A stretch of 64,000 nt of DNA from Cloeon dipterum (GCF_949628265.1 NC_088788.1:9176001-9240000); one strand, 5' to 3'. Positions 24,190 to 37,368 are shown, counted from the stretch's first letter. Notes: generated by a model from the letters alone, not told the origin. Numbers and translations are program-made.

Positions 24190-25166
24190 TTTGTGCGGAA
24201 CAAAACGAATACTTTTCTGTCGGTAAAATTCCCAATTTCTAATTTGACATGGAAATTATTTTAATATTTTTTGGTAATTCAGGAGCATCTTCGAATAAAT
24301 AAAAAATTCCCAGAGTCCAGTCCAGTCCCCATAGTGTTTCATTAAATTCAATTCATTTATTTGACTTGAATTGAATTGGAGGGGGAAAGGTAAAAGTCAA
24401 AATGCATGCTTACGTTATATCACCCATTGGAGACTGCTGGTTGCTGGTTGCTGGTGGGACCTAGAAATAGAAAAAATAAACAAAATGAATCTCTGAACTC
24501 TCTGCTCGTTGAAAAATATGTTTATTGTTAAATAATTTGTCTGTAGGGCTGTGAAAATAACAAGGGAAATGATGGACCATTTTTACTGTTCATAGACGGT
24601 TTTAGACGGTTTTTTAATTTTAATTAAAACGTTGCATTTTCCCGATGTTATCACTCACAGAAACATTTTTCACTATCAAAATGCTGCTCTCAAATTGATA
24701 ATGCAAAATTGAGTCTCACAGTGAGTACGAGAAGCGACCGATCGCTTTTGATACTCACTGCTGTGATGACTAAATCGCTCGCTCGCTTTTCAGTCTCAAT
24801 CTAACAATAAGAGCGAGCGCAAATCTCTTTTATGTACTCACATATTGAATAGACTTTATTATAAATGTCATTTTTTACAATCAGTAATGCTCGAAAAAAG
24901 CACGAAAATGTAAAAAAACTCACAATTTTAAATATCGAAATTGTTCTGGATCATTTATCCTTTACTGGGAGAGACGCAATAAAAAGTTCTTCCAAATTTT
25001 CACTCAAACAACTTAATTTTGTGCATGCCACGCATTTAAATAAATATTATGAATATTTTGTGGGGGTGCATTTTTTGCGTTTCAAAGTAGATTCATTTAG
25101 ATAAAATAGCAGTTATATTCTTCTGACTGCGAGAAATTTTAATTAAAACCACCCAACTATTTTCTT
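24190..25166 (+). repeat. Z block, unit 2
   Basis: Matches 11515-12477 with few differences. The 79-codon frame here is 24865-25104. Confidence 0.55.
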
Positions 25167-25758
25167 GACCGCCGAGAAGAGTTAATTCTAGAAAGGATAT
25201 TGAACTGTGAAATGCAACATTTTACAATTAACTTGAATAGGTTGAATTGTACAGATTAAATTTGACATTCGTTATCAACAATAATTTATGATAAATGAAT
25301 AAATGACGAACTAAAAGTTTTAACTTTAGATATTCACCCTGAGACTGGGTTCAAATAATTTGTGTTAAACACACGCGCGCTGAAGGCGGCCTTCTTTACG
25401 GCTTTACTTAACTAAGCAGAAAGTGTGTGCAACAACTGCAAATTAAGTAAAAAATTCTTCAGTATATACAATTAAATAGAAACGAATAAATATAAATGCT
25501 CTGCAAAAATGAGGTCGATATAATTACCTGGATAGCTTTGGATAGAGTAGAGGAGGAGATGTTTCGTCCTGTGCGCTCGACTGCTACTGTGCGAGTGGGC
25601 ACCCTGACCACGACACCTCCTATATACCTGCTGCAACAATCAGAGTAGGGTGGGTTTAGGGAGAATAGAGCAGTAGCCGTGAGAGGGGTAAAATTCCTGT
25701 GTTTAAAAATGGCGGTGTCCAGTTTGTTGCATAAAATATTTTGCTCTTCTCGGCGGTC
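25167..25758 (+). mobile_element. E15 element, copy 2
   Basis: Same 15-bp inverted termini. Shorter inside than 12478-13134 because part of a GC-rich stretch is missing. Confidence 0.65.
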
Positions 25759-25760
25759 CC

Positions 25761-26553
25761 CATTATTTTAGCGTAAAAGTTTTTCCAAAAAAATTATAAC
25801 TTTAACAAATCCCTACCAGGATAATAGTTGTATTAATTAATAAGTTTTCGTTTAATTTAACATGGATGTCGGAAGGGTTAGCAATACCGACTGTTGATTA
25901 TTTTTTTTGAGAAAAATGATGACCAGATAACGAAAAGAGTTCGAATCATCCATTTTTTATCTTTAAAAAACATGGTCAACGCCTTGATGCATTGTATGTG
26001 GTCGCGAAGGTTTCAGGCCGCACACAACCGCTTTCTAAAATTCCACACCCCTTCGTTTTTGTCCATTAGAAGAAATCTTCAGAAAGAAATTTTCAGGTTG
26101 TTATCGTGCCCAAGTGGACTTCTAAAGTGGAAACCTTGTGCGACTGGACGTCCGCTAGGAAGCAGAACCGAGTAAAAAGGATTTCACAACTCCAGCAGTG
26201 TACCAGTGCAGAGTTTGACGAGAGATTTTTTAGCAGAGCATAACATTAAAAAGAAATGCGCCCCCTCGATCCGAAAAAAAGGTAAGAGATATCAATTTCA
26301 GGAAAATCTAAAAAAGTAGCATTTGTAGGCTGGTCCTTTTCTGGACGATTGTGAACTTCCTCTAATGAGGATCTTTGTTTGAACGGAGGTTCCAACTTTT
26401 TTACGCATCAAATTTTTTACCTCGGATTTTTTAACTGTTAATATTTTTTATCGAGTTGCGGAGAGGAAAAAATTTTGAAAGATGAATTATATAAAATCCA
26501 ACAAGATACAGTCCCAATCGGTCGGGAAACTTTTTGGCCTATTAATCAATGAC
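25761..26553 (+). mobile_element. B element, short form, unit 3
   Basis: Unit 3 has no full B copy; E15 is followed directly by the short form and then by C. An extra internal deletion removes about 50 bases near 26075. Confidence 0.6.
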
Positions 26554-26932
26554 CTGAAAGGTTCCATGACGAGGCACTCGTAGTTCATCGTGCCAAATAT
26601 TTGCTGCCGGGCATGATTGTTCCCTAGTGATGCAACCCGGACCCACTTTTACCCGCTTTTTTAATCATCTCATTGCTTGAGCGCTCCTGGACCCGATATT
26701 CAGGGCCCGAGTGCGCCAGCCCACGGTGTCAAAATGAAAAACAATTAAAATTTTCTTTTCAGAGCATTTTAATATCAGCAGTATTTTTAATTGCAATTTA
26801 AATTTTTTATGTATTCTGCAAAGAAAATAAAAATCTGACTGTCGAAGAAATTTTTTACACTCCGATCCTCGCAACAGTACATTTTTTTAAATTCTCATTT
26901 TCTGCCTCAATTTATTTAATTTTCATTTACAG

Positions 26933-28320
26933 AATTCAGAATGGTCATCCTCAAAACGGAGGAAAAAAATTGGGTGAATCAGCCACAATCATATTCCTCC
27001 ATTCCCGAGGAGCATACTCCCATGCTCCATGTTGGCAGGTAACAGACATAATCATTAAATTTCCTTACAAAGAGAGCCTCTTTTAATAGCTTCATAGGCA
27101 GTATAGATGATAATAATTTACATTATTCAATTGCAGCAGCCAGCAGAACTTTGGGTAGAAAGGATCGATCCAAAAATGATTGGGTTACGCCAAGAAAGAA
27201 CCCTCGCAACACCGGAAGTCCTTCAAGCAGGTAAGGAAATAAATTTTAAAAAATACGTTACATGAAAAGAATAACAATTATTTAATAAATATGGCCGAAT
27301 ATACAATAAATTGTGAATCAACAGTGCTCAACAATCTAGTAATTGAATTTATTTCATAGGAATGAAAAAGAAAAATAATATTTCATTTGTAAAATTAGAT
27401 TTATTAAAAACTTTAGGAATAGCAGTAAATTAGCTTTTTTGTATTAGACGTTAAAGATTATTACACGTGATAGAACGAGATTTGTACACTCCGATCCTCG
27501 CAACAGCACATTTTTTTAAATTCTCATTTTCTGCCTCAATTTTTAAAAATGTATTTTTCACAATTTTTTGAAGTCAAGGTTATAGAGAATTATTAAAATC
27601 AGGTGTAAAAGTTGCCTACAAGAAACTGGTTAAAAAAAAAGAAACGATTTTAACCACTACACTGCATTTTCTTTTAAATACGGGGTTTCCCTACTGTGCC
27701 AACTCAGCCTTTTTTGCTCTCTGATTGATAACAAAATTTGCTGTAAGTTGCAATGAATTGAAATTTGCTCTGAGAGCGTCTGAGAATGAGGTTTGAGTTC
27801 TTTTCTGGTTTGCACCTGTCCAGCATGCGTGATTTTGCATCACGGAACGAATGCCTAGCGTTTCAAAAAGTCCTCGGTGCGGAGGACCTTCAGTGGGCTG
27901 GGTCCCTGTGCGGCCTGGTGCGCCAATGTTATCCGTTCGCGGTGTTATTGGGACCCGGGTTTCAGCATTCGTGCTAGTGCAGTGCGCGCCCTTCCCGCTC
28001 CGAGAGGATAGGGATAAAAAGAGCAAAAATAATTTTAATTGTAGTTGTAATTATTCTTGTAAGGGGGAAAACACTACAACCCCTCTCTATATAGCTTGGT
28101 GGCTATCTCCCTACTACTCTATTGCCTATTGACGCCTGCACTCTCAAAGGTGCCTAATAAACACGCTCATTGTTTAAGTCTTTAGAACAGGAATATAACA
28201 AAAATATACTTCCATTTACAGAAATTCAAATCATGCATCTCAACAAGGAGTCAGTGGGAGCCAATCATCACAACCACTTCCAATGGAAGGGAAAGAAAAA
28301 GAGTCTTCACCATTTAAAAG
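26933..28320 (+). pseudogene. First cassette exons of unit 3, damaged
   Basis: Exon 26933-27038 has one extra A in a run (106 instead of 105 bases, frame shifted). The next exon (from about 27137) has an in-frame TAG early on (after QQNFG). The third, 28222-28320, is intact (99 bases, phase 2 both ends). So the array begins with two broken cassettes. Confidence 0.5.
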
Positions 28321-28709
28321 GTAATATTAGATTCGTAACGAATTTTACATAATTATCCATTAAATTTTCTCCTCTAAATTACAAGTTGCCTTCAACTTAT
28401 ATAACATGGATTTCATCTAACCCTAAAATTCAACATTATATATTAGTTCTTACTTATTCAGACGTTGAGTATGACTATTGCCCAGAATGAGAAATTTTGC
28501 AATTATTTTGTAATTACAACCTAAATTAAAAAAAATAAATCATTCCACTGATCAGGAATTTTGCTTTTTCTAAGATCATTTGCATGTTCCAAAGTAAAAT
28601 AACACCCAATCTTGTCTCCTCCAATCAATGAGCATCCACTATTTGAACGACATCAAAATATTCTCAGATTTTCTTCTTCTCCCCTCAACATAAGTATTCT
28701 TTGTTACAG

Positions 28710-28775
28710 GCCAAAAGCTTTAGCCCCTAAGAGGAAAAAATCTAGCAGCCAGCAACCAAAAAAATCTCGACATAG
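28710..28775 (+). CDS. Cassette exon encoding a basic, nuclear-localisation-like peptide
   Basis: A 66-base exon, acceptor TTGTTACAG and donor GTAACA, phase 2 at both ends like its neighbours. It reads PKALAPKRKK, then a Ser/Gln linker, then PKKSRHR: two basic clusters, as in bipartite nuclear localisation signals. It is intact only in unit 3; the unit 2 version is frameshifted and fused by deletion to downstream sequence. If the gene is expressed, this suggests a nuclear product. Confidence 0.4.
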
Positions 28776-29199
28776 GTAACAAAATATTTATTTTAGAAAG
28801 TAACTAAAAAATATGAGCATTTTTAGCTTCACAGTTGTTGTAAAATTAAGAAATATGTATGTGCGAATTATGAGCAATCCCAGATTAAACGATAAAAGAT
28901 TTTTAATATGATTACACACGGTCGATTCCAATTATGGAGCATTAAGACATCCGGCGGTGAGGTGCTCCCCGCTGGCTGGGAAATATTTTAAGTTGTTCAA
29001 ATTTGGCAGCGCATGCTCGCCACCGGCACAAGTGCCGCTGCTCTTCAATATGCTTGTTTATATATTAATACAAGAATCACAACTCGTGTAGTAAAAAACA
29101 TATGAAACTATGTGAAGAACGCTCAATTCTGACCAAGTATTTTATTTAACTTGCTACGATATTTTTTTGTACACTCACCACCATTTAATTTATTTCCAG

Positions 29200-29309
29200 C
29201 TACAATCGTTGTGATGACGATTCTCAAGACAAAGACGAATGTGGGCCGAACTGCCAAACTTCCACGCGTCCAATAATAATATCAATAAAAATGATCTATA
29301 TGATACCGG
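29200..29309 (+). CDS. Possible exon, acidic then Ile-rich
   Basis: Follows TTTCCAG and reads in the phase-2 entry frame as YNRCDDDSQDKDECGPNC and then an Ile-rich tail to a GGGTAAT donor. Its exit phase (1) does not match the cassettes. A homologous segment in unit 2 (about 18100-18180) is deleted at its 5' side. Confidence 0.25.
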
Positions 29310-29889
29310 GTAATATTAACTATTGAATAGGATATGCATGTATTTTTAGTCTTTTTGTTTGTTTATATTCATCCATTCCCATATCTTCGACGTCCCATGG
29401 TGAATAATATTAATTAGATTTTTTCGTGTTTTTTGAATTAAAATTTTTTGACATTTTTTCGATTCATTTTGTTTCTTCTCGACGGCTTTATTTACTAAAA
29501 TATACTTCCATTTACAGAAAATCAAATCGTGCTACTCAACAAGGAGGAGTCCATGTGAGCCATAACCCTCACGACCACTTCCAATAGAAGGGAAAGATTT
29601 GGTGTCTTCACCATTTAAAAGGTAATATTAAATTCGTAACGAATTTTACTTGTATGTGATATGTTCACCTGCAAACTAAAAGTTGCCTTACACTTGTATA
29701 ATGTGGATTTCATCTAATCCACAAATTCAACATTTTATTAGTTCTTAAAATAAAATCAGGACTGATTGTGAGAGTCAGGATTGGATTGATTTAGGAGCAA
29801 ATCGACATTTTAAAGTGGATTCATCATTAATCACTCAATCAATTTGAAAAATTTATTTGTGATAAATTTTTCTGTATTCAAAACTTGTA

Positions 29890-30610
29890 AAAATGCTTAA
29901 TTTCCAAATTTCGTTATTTTTGCAACTCCAAATTTCGGGTTCTTCCCGTCAGAATCGCAAGAACAAAGGTCAAGGTCACAAATCTGCGTGCAAAATGTTC
30001 AATTAAAAATATCGCAAAATACGCCCCCTCGGAATTTTTTTCTTGAAAACGTAAAAAATGTAGCCCTGAATGCGAAGACCCGATAGTCCACGAGAAATCG
30101 ATGGAGACTCTCGCGAGATATTTAGAATTTATGGATTCATTTTTGGCGTCTGGCACCATAACTGAACATCATCTGGCGATTTTACTTCCATCATTTCCGG
30201 CGGAATTTGATCTGCAACCCCAAATGATATGCATATATGATTACCTATAGAAAAATAAACGAGCTTTCCAAGTAGTGTGCTTTAAAATTTTTTTTGGCCT
30301 CAAAATTTATAAAAATAAGTGACCGCGCACCGAGAAAACAGGAATTTTTCAAATATCGTTATTTTTGCAACTCCGAATCTCGGGTTCTAACCATCAGAAT
30401 TACAAAAACTAACCACCATGGACTCGTTTCAACCTGCCCTGACGAGCTAAAAGGCTTTCAACTCTCCACCGATAAGACCTTTTTACTTTTTTCGAGGGGG
30501 TTGAAGTATTGCATCTTAGGGGTGGATGGTATAAGCACCCCTAAACCTTTCAGCTGGTTAGGGCAGCACAAGACGAGTCCAACGCTGGGAAGTTTTCGCA
30601 ATTGTGATGG
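29890..30610. repeat. Rearranged, partly inverted B-related sequence
   Basis: 30215-30330 is the inverse of about 1330-1500. 30388-30610 contains an inverted pair around CTAACCATCAGAATT, while its right half matches 1190-1310 directly. This looks like a hairpin derivative of the B 3' part. Confidence 0.45.
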
Positions 30611-31242
30611 TTACCAAAAAACTTAATTAAAATTTAATTTCATGAAGTTTTAACTTGTTTTCGCCGCTCTTTCAAGAGACACATGATGCAATCAAATTGC
30701 CCACTAACATTTTGAGGGGGGGGTCGATAATAGGGTCTCGTGTGCTTCCATGCCCTGGTGAGCTTTTCGATGCTAGTCTGGCGTCTGGCCCTAGTAATGA
30801 AAATCAATATTCGGAAAATCTTTAAAAGTAAAACGCATAATCTGGTCCTTTTCTGGACGATTGCGAGCTTCCTCCAATCGAGGATCATTTTTTGTTCGCA
30901 CTGAGGTTCCAATTTTTTTCACATCAAATGATTTAATTTAGATTGTCATAATTTTGCATGTTGTTTTATCTATTCCTGGCGGAGAACCTAAAAAAAGAGA
31001 GATTAGTAATAATTAGTCGAACGAGAGACTTAGTCCCAGCTAAAAAATGAAAAGAGTTTATTTAATGAAGAAAACTTTAGACACAAAAATGCAAACTACC
31101 TCCCGTGTTCCTCTATGCTGCAATGTCGGTCCTTCACGTAGGACATCAGGAGATTCACTAAATTTACTTCCAATCAATCCTACGTTTGATCATGACCCAA
31201 ATTCAGGAGGGTCTTATTTTTTTGCTTATTTCTCAATTTCAG

Positions 31243-31332
31243 AACCAATGATGATAACAATGCATCAATGGAGGACGATATACAGGCTCTTAAAGATCTT
31301 CGCCTTTCAGACGGAAATTCGTCATATTCAGG
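31243..31332 (+). CDS. Cassette exon, acidic
   Basis: A 90-base exon after TTTCAG and before GTTTGT, phase 2 at both ends, reading TNDDNNASMEDDIQALKDL and then a Ser-rich end. Seen only in unit 3. The same phase as the other cassettes supports it; the donor is less standard. Confidence 0.35.
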
Positions 31333-31671
31333 GTTTGTACATACTTTTCAATGTTTAAAATTATTTAAGATTGTCTCTTTGGTTGGCAGAGAGCTTCTTT
31401 ATTATTTATATGATGAATACATTCCTTACAGTTGATTGAATTATATAAAATTAAAGAAATTCGACAATAGCCTCCCTGCCTATCGTGATTTAAAAATTTA
31501 TTAATTGAAATTATGCTTCTCAATCTGTGAAGTCCAAATTCCTAAACCACCATCATATTATCCAACTAGGGGGCCAGCTTGGGTGTCTTCACCTCATAAA
31601 TGATTCAAATTATATCCTTAAAAGCGAGCGTGAAGTAAAAGAAAATTAACATTATTCAATTGTAATTGCAG

Positions 31672-31764
31672 CAACCAGCAGACCTTTGGTGGAAACGATG
31701 AATCCTTAAATGGCCGGGTCAATCAAACGACATTCGTCCGCAATATCAGCACTTCCTCAACCAC
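31672..31764 (+). CDS. Cassette exon, diverged relative of 3604-3696
   Basis: A 93-base exon, same length and phase as 3604-3696, sharing QQTFGG and the pattern R-V-x-x-x-x-x-x-R-N. The open frame is kept although the sequence has diverged clearly, which fits an old cassette duplication rather than recent copying. Confidence 0.4.
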
Positions 31765-32039
31765 GTAATGACATAAATTTTCTTTTAATATTGTTGTCTA
31801 CTTGCCTCAATTTATCGTATTGATTTTTTTACTATTTGTAATTGTTTTTTTAAAACAATATATTATTATGTACATTTTTGTTTATCTTAGAAATATTTTT
31901 GTAAACAATTCATTCCAAGAACGTATATCATCATAGAAATTTTCAGAAAGAAAATATTCATTCATCAGATTATTTTTTTCTGTACAGACTGGCCTAATTT
32001 TGGTACCTTCATCTCCATTTATTTAATTTTCATTTACAG

Positions 32040-32144
32040 AATTCAGAATGGTCATCCTCAAAACGCAGCCAAAAAATTGGAGACGCAGCCACAATCACAT
32101 TTATCCACTCCCGTGGAGCATGCTCCCAGGCTCCATGTTAGCGG
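32040..32144 (+). CDS. Cassette exon, diverged relative of 3396-3500
   Basis: A 105-base exon after TTTACAG and before GTAATG, same length and phase 2 at both ends as 3396-3500, sharing IQNGHPQN and LHV near the end. A relative of the third cassette type follows at 32349-32434, but it is 13 bases shorter and leaves the phase. Confidence 0.4.
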
Positions 32145-32649
32145 GTAATGTTAAATTTTGAATAATTATATTCCTGTTCTTTTAATGTTTTTGTTATTCA
32201 TCGATTCCCGTATCTTCAACGCTCTACGATGGATAATATCATTTTTTCATTTTTTTTTCTTTCAAATTAATAACATTTTGACACTTTTTTCACTAAATTT
32301 TGTTTCTTCTCGCTATCTTTATTTACTAAAATATACTTCCAGTTACAGAAATCCAAATCGCGTTACTCAACACCAATCTGCACCACCACTTTTCCAAAAG
32401 GAGGGCTTGCTTCGGTGTCTTCCCCTCATATATGGTAATATAATATCAAATTTTTAACGACGAAAAAGTTAAATTAACTCGAAAATTACCCCCACGGGGG
32501 CCGGGGTAGATCACACTTTCTACACACGACCTTAATTAGCTATAATCATTAAATTTCCTTACAAAGAGATCCTCCATTAATAGCTTCATGGGCAGTATAG
32601 ATGATAATAATTTACATTATTCAATTGCAGCAGCCAGGTGGGTCCCTGT

Positions 32650-32784
32650 ATTTAGAGCACTGTGCGGTTCCACCTCAACCGCAAAAATGAAACCGCAACC
32701 GCAAAATTATAACCGCATCTGCGGTTGTGGTGGGCGGTTTGCGGTTTTTTAGTACAAAAACCACAACCGCACAGCGCTATATGT
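32650..32784. mobile_element. Small hAT-like insert rich in AACCGC
   Basis: Ends resemble TAGAGCACTGTGCGGTT and, inverted, TAGCGCTGTGCGGTT, with several internal AACCGC/GCGGTT pairs. It interrupts an R repeat: CCCTGT lies before it and ACGGCCTGG after it, where other copies read CCCTGTGCGGCCTGG. Target duplication is not certain. Confidence 0.45.
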
Positions 32785-33932
32785 ATGTACGGCCTGGTGC
32801 GCCCATGTTATCCGTTCGCGGTGTTTTATTGGCACCCGCCGGGTTTCAGCATTCGTGCTAGTGCAGTGCCCTTCCCGGTCCGAGAGGACAGGGTTAAAAA
32901 AATTGTGTTTTCTTTTCGAAAAATGCTCGGATTTTGAAAAACCAAACATTCAATATTGATTGGAAATTAAAAAGTTGGCTTTTTAAGGTCGCGTGTGGAG
33001 ACCTTTTATCTATCCCTGCCCCCGTGGGGGTGATTTTCGAGTAAATTAAACTGTTTGGTCAGAATTGACCAGGTATATAAACCCTTAGTGTTCAGCTTCC
33101 AACAGACAGCGCCACCGAATACTTTAACTCACTTCCGCTGCGATTTCAGACTCAATCCTTTAACTGTGCATTCTTCACCAAATTTTATGCTTTCTTTTTA
33201 CGTGCTGAAAATCAAAATCGGTTAAGCAAACCATCGTAGAATCGTGAAAAACTATTTTTTTGAATGATATAATCTATTCAAACGATTAATTAAAATAATA
33301 ATTTAATCCTATAAATTCCTTTAGCAGTTTTTAAAAAGAAAATATATTATACATTTCTTAATAAGCTCAAGACAACTGTTCAGCTAATGAGTGGATTGGT
33401 TGATTAGTAAAACACATTTTGTAATTTTGATTTGCCCCTAACACACCCACTCTTAGGTACTACATGAAAAGTATCATAAATTGAAATTTGGGTTGAACGC
33501 GTTTCTTTTAAATTTTAACCAGTTTCTTCCAGGCAATGTTTGCACCCCAGTTTGCAATAATTTTCTTAGAATAATCGTGATTTTTTAAATTGAAGCAGAA
33601 AATGACAATTTAAAAAACACTGTTGAGGAAATTTGCTATCAAGGTGGTAAAAATTTCCTCGACACTCAAATTTTTTCTTTTCCAGAATATGTATGAATCT
33701 TAAAATGCAAATAAAAATACTCTGAAAATAAAATTTTAATTGTTTTTCTTTTTGACACCATGGACGGGCGCACTCGGGCCCTAAACATTGGGTGCAGGCG
33801 TGCTCAAGCAATGAGATGATTTAAAATATCGGGTAAGAGCGGGTCCGGGTTGCGTCACTAGGGAACAATCCTGCCCGCGGGCAGCGAAAATTGGCACGAT
33901 GAACTACGGGTTCCTCGTCATGGAACCTCTCA

Positions 33933-34685
33933 TGACCATTTTGATTACTTTCCCTCCATCTCTTTAATAATTATGTTCCTTTTGAATTTATTTGTCTGGA
34001 TATGACAATGTATGGGGCAAAATTGCCCTGCAGAACCATAATAAAGTACACTTTGAAACTAAATAATAACTGAAAGAAAAATCAGCTAAAATCGTTATAT
34101 CTGATTTTGTACCAAAACAATTAAACCATCATTGATGTGCATGGTATTTTTTCAGCTTCCATGACGTGAAAAATTGAAGATAATTTGATTAGCGAGACAT
34201 TTTTTTAAAAAAAAATAGAATCAAGATGAGAGCAATTGTGCATCTGTCGAATCATTCAAAATGTTTAGCAAACAGGTTATACCCTTTTTATGCTCTGACC
34301 GATACGTTGCTGTGGAATGCGACTGCTTTTATTGTTAGCAAGTGCTGTTTCGTTCTTCCATAGAGCCATTGAAAAAGTCTTCTTTGAAAAGGTAGATAGA
34401 CTGCGCATGTTGCTATTTCATTTATTATATTGAATAAGATGCGTTTCGCTTCGTGTGTCAGAGCTGATCGTCACTTCTTTATTTTTCTTTTGTTGTATTT
34501 ATAGAAAGTACACATAACGACACTTGTAAACATTTGCCGCACCTGCTACATACATAACAATTTCAATTCTTTATCCTGTTTATCCCACCAGCGCTGGAGA
34601 AAAATAGGTAAGCTGGAGAACTAAATTTCAAAGAACTTATTTTTCATGAAATGTGAAAAATAGAAAAAGAGGTATGCAGGATGAC
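33933..34685 (+). repeat. D block, unit 3
   Basis: Follows the right arm of C copy 3; same as 5211-5945. Confidence 0.6.
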
Positions 34686-37368
34686 TGAAGGATCCCAAGG
34701 GAGGGGACAAATTTAAAGTTAAACGTTCGCTTCTAGCTGCCGCTTTTTCAGTATTGCTGCGAACCAAAATTTTTAAGAGGATATATGCGGGGGTTGCTTG
34801 ACTCGTTTTCAGGGATGGGGTGGTTTCGACAAGGCCTAAACAAACATTACATTGGTCCTAAAGTCGAGAAATTAATAGAAGAGCTCGAAAATGAGTCGGT
34901 ATTTAAAGTTAAAAATTCAAGGGGTGGATTTTTGAGGGTGTGCGTGTCCATAATTGGTCTCAATTTGTTTTGAATTTTTATGTTAGAATTTTGTGATTTG
35001 AGATGTGACAATATATTGTATTGATTTTAATTGATTTCTCGTGATTAGGACGAACTGGATGTAGTGGTCTGAGCCGCCCAATTTTTGTCGGCTGCTGGCT
35101 AAACCGGCTTAGCCGCCTAAATCTCGCGGCTGCGGCGGCTCGCCTAAAATAGGCGGCTGCTGGCTCACGGCGCAGCTTCAGTCTCTAAAATAAATGAGTA
35201 AACAGTGTGTATTGCTCCTTTTCCAGCATAGATGTAAGCGTTGACAAAAGACCTGCCGCACAAGGAGAGGAGGAGCATTGACCGCGTATAGAGTGCAGCC
35301 ACCACATAATATAGTTTCATTTAATATTTAAGACAACTTTTGGGCTATAAAAAATGTGGTGATTTCAAAAAGAGCAGCATATTTAGTATGAGTGAAAAAT
35401 ATCTTTATTTCAAATTTTTAAATAGGCGAACACTCGACTTTGTGTTCATATTGGAAATAAATTAAACCAGGCTTCATCCTCGATGCTTCAAAAATTGTCG
35501 TATTCTCACACTTGATCTTTGGAGCTAGCCTCAACTACCCCATGAATAGGTGGGTGATATTATTTTGTTAAGAATAGTTTGGAATTATCGTGCCGCAATT
35601 TTGTAAGTTTTTAAGCCAGTTTTAAATCCTAATTGCGAAATTCTATTTCTGTAGCGGCAGTTTCTTGCTCTGTGGCCCGTCTTTCCGCATCCAAAGCGGC
35701 GCGGGCCGCCTCCGATGTTTTTCCCTTGCTGCCGCTTGCCGGCCGGCTGCTTTGTGTGCGCATAATTGTCTTGGGCCGGGGTCTGCTTTCTGTTTTGGTG
35801 TATATTCGATCACAAGCCGAATAAACTCGCGTAACTGAAAGGTGGGTTTCCATCTTTGGCCCCGGTAGGTGAGGAGGAGGAGGCGTATTTGATGGCGTTA
35901 TTGGGCGCTATCGCGTCCGGAGCCGCTGCTCGCTGATCGTTGAGACAAGGCAGCCAGGAAGCTGATCGCTGTCAGGTTACGGTCCAGATCGGCCATCTCG
36001 TATCACATGTTATGTAACAATCACGCATGTAATGATAGCAGCAGTGCCTGGCACCTGGCAGTCCTCATAAATCCCGACCTTCGAAATCAGGATTCATTGC
36101 GAAAAAAAATGAAAGAAAGGAAAAAAATTCGCAAAGGGGCCCCAGAATTTTGTGCCACAATAATTTCTAAATTTTAATTCGCACATTGGTGTGGTGCAAT
36201 ATTTCCCGCGCATTCACTCCTTAAAACGTATAGCACAAACGCCACTGGCTCTTCCGTGTCTCCACCGATAATTATAAGTTCTTAAAATTACACATAGCAG
36301 AACTGTTCCTATTTTATTTAAAATAAAAAAATCAAGACAGTGTCAGAATTTGTTTTTTTTTAGAAGTAAATCGACATCTTAAAGTGGGTTCGTCATTTTT
36401 GATTCAAATCAATTTGCCCAATTTCGAAATAATTAAATAACCAATTTTAAAATTTAAAAATTTTGTTTCATGACATGTGCCAGGATTGCACGTGACACTC
36501 TAAGGCGCTTACTGCCCTTACGCAGGCCGCCCCTTGCCTACTACCTCTAAACCGAATTTCGTCCCTCATCTTCCCTGAAAAAGCATATTATTTGAAGAAT
36601 GCACAGTAGCTAGATTGAGTCTGAAATCGCAGCGGAAGTGCCTTAAAAGCGAAAGTGTACGGTGGCGCCATCTGTTGGTGGCTTCGAAACGCAATTTTGC
36701 GACCGTCACCTCAGCCCAAAGGGCCTCAGCCGTGGTCTCGAGCTGTGTCTGTCGGCGCAGCAGAAGGTGCGGAAGATTGGCCAGCAGGACACCGCCTGCT
36801 GGTCTGCGGCCGCCAGTTCTGTCCTTTCGCATCAAAACGTAGTCTGTATATGGATCACCTCGTGGTCAAAGATATCAGGCGACAACCATGTCTCGATTTT
36901 TTATTGTTTTGATGCTGCTGGGAATTACTCGCTCGAGTTGGACGCAGCGCGGCTCGGGAACGCTCCAGAAGGAATCGCTCATCATTGGCAAAGAGCAGGG
37001 CCAGCAGATAAAATTTTCTTCTTTTTGTAATCATTAATCATTAACCCCTTTCTCGCTCATTTTTGTAAATTTGCTGACAAGGCACGTTCTGTGGAATTCC
37101 AGCAGGCGTTGCATCTGATAAATAAGGCATTCTTGCGGCCGGCTTTGTCGCAATAAAAGCATAAAGAGGGTAGCATCTCTGGCATTCAGCGCTGTTCCCT
37201 AGGGGTTTTTATGGAATCCTCGTCACTTCTATATAACCAGCTCTTTAGAAATTTCACCAGTGATTGGGCTTACGTCAATGGGAAAACTAATTTAGCTATT
37301 TTCCAATCAACTGGGCAGTATTCAGGGTCACCTCCGCACGCGACTTATTCTTTTTTAATCCCGTGACG
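34686..37368 (+). repeat. E block, unit 3
   Basis: Nearly identical to 19546-22205. The MITE2-derived junction is a few bases longer here (near 36579-36600). It includes the second gag relic on the minus strand (35620-35996), whose knuckle remnant at 35657-35698 carries the same Cys to Arg change. Confidence 0.6.

Larger units (their letters stand above)
26554..33932 (+). mobile_element. C element copy 3, expanded to 7.4 kb
   Basis: Left arm from 26554; right arm about 33596-33932. It is the longest C copy, and its interior carries the largest series of cassette exons (about 26.93-32.43 kb), an R repeat, a region inverted relative to B (about 29900-30610), a small hAT-like insert at about 32650-32784 and a partial MITE2 end. 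The terminal exons of copy 1 are absent. Confidence 0.55.

Noticed and set aside
31142..31210. Possible 69-base phase-2 exon before 31243
   Set aside because: The implied intron would be only 32 bases, below the usual minimum, and the donor is weak.
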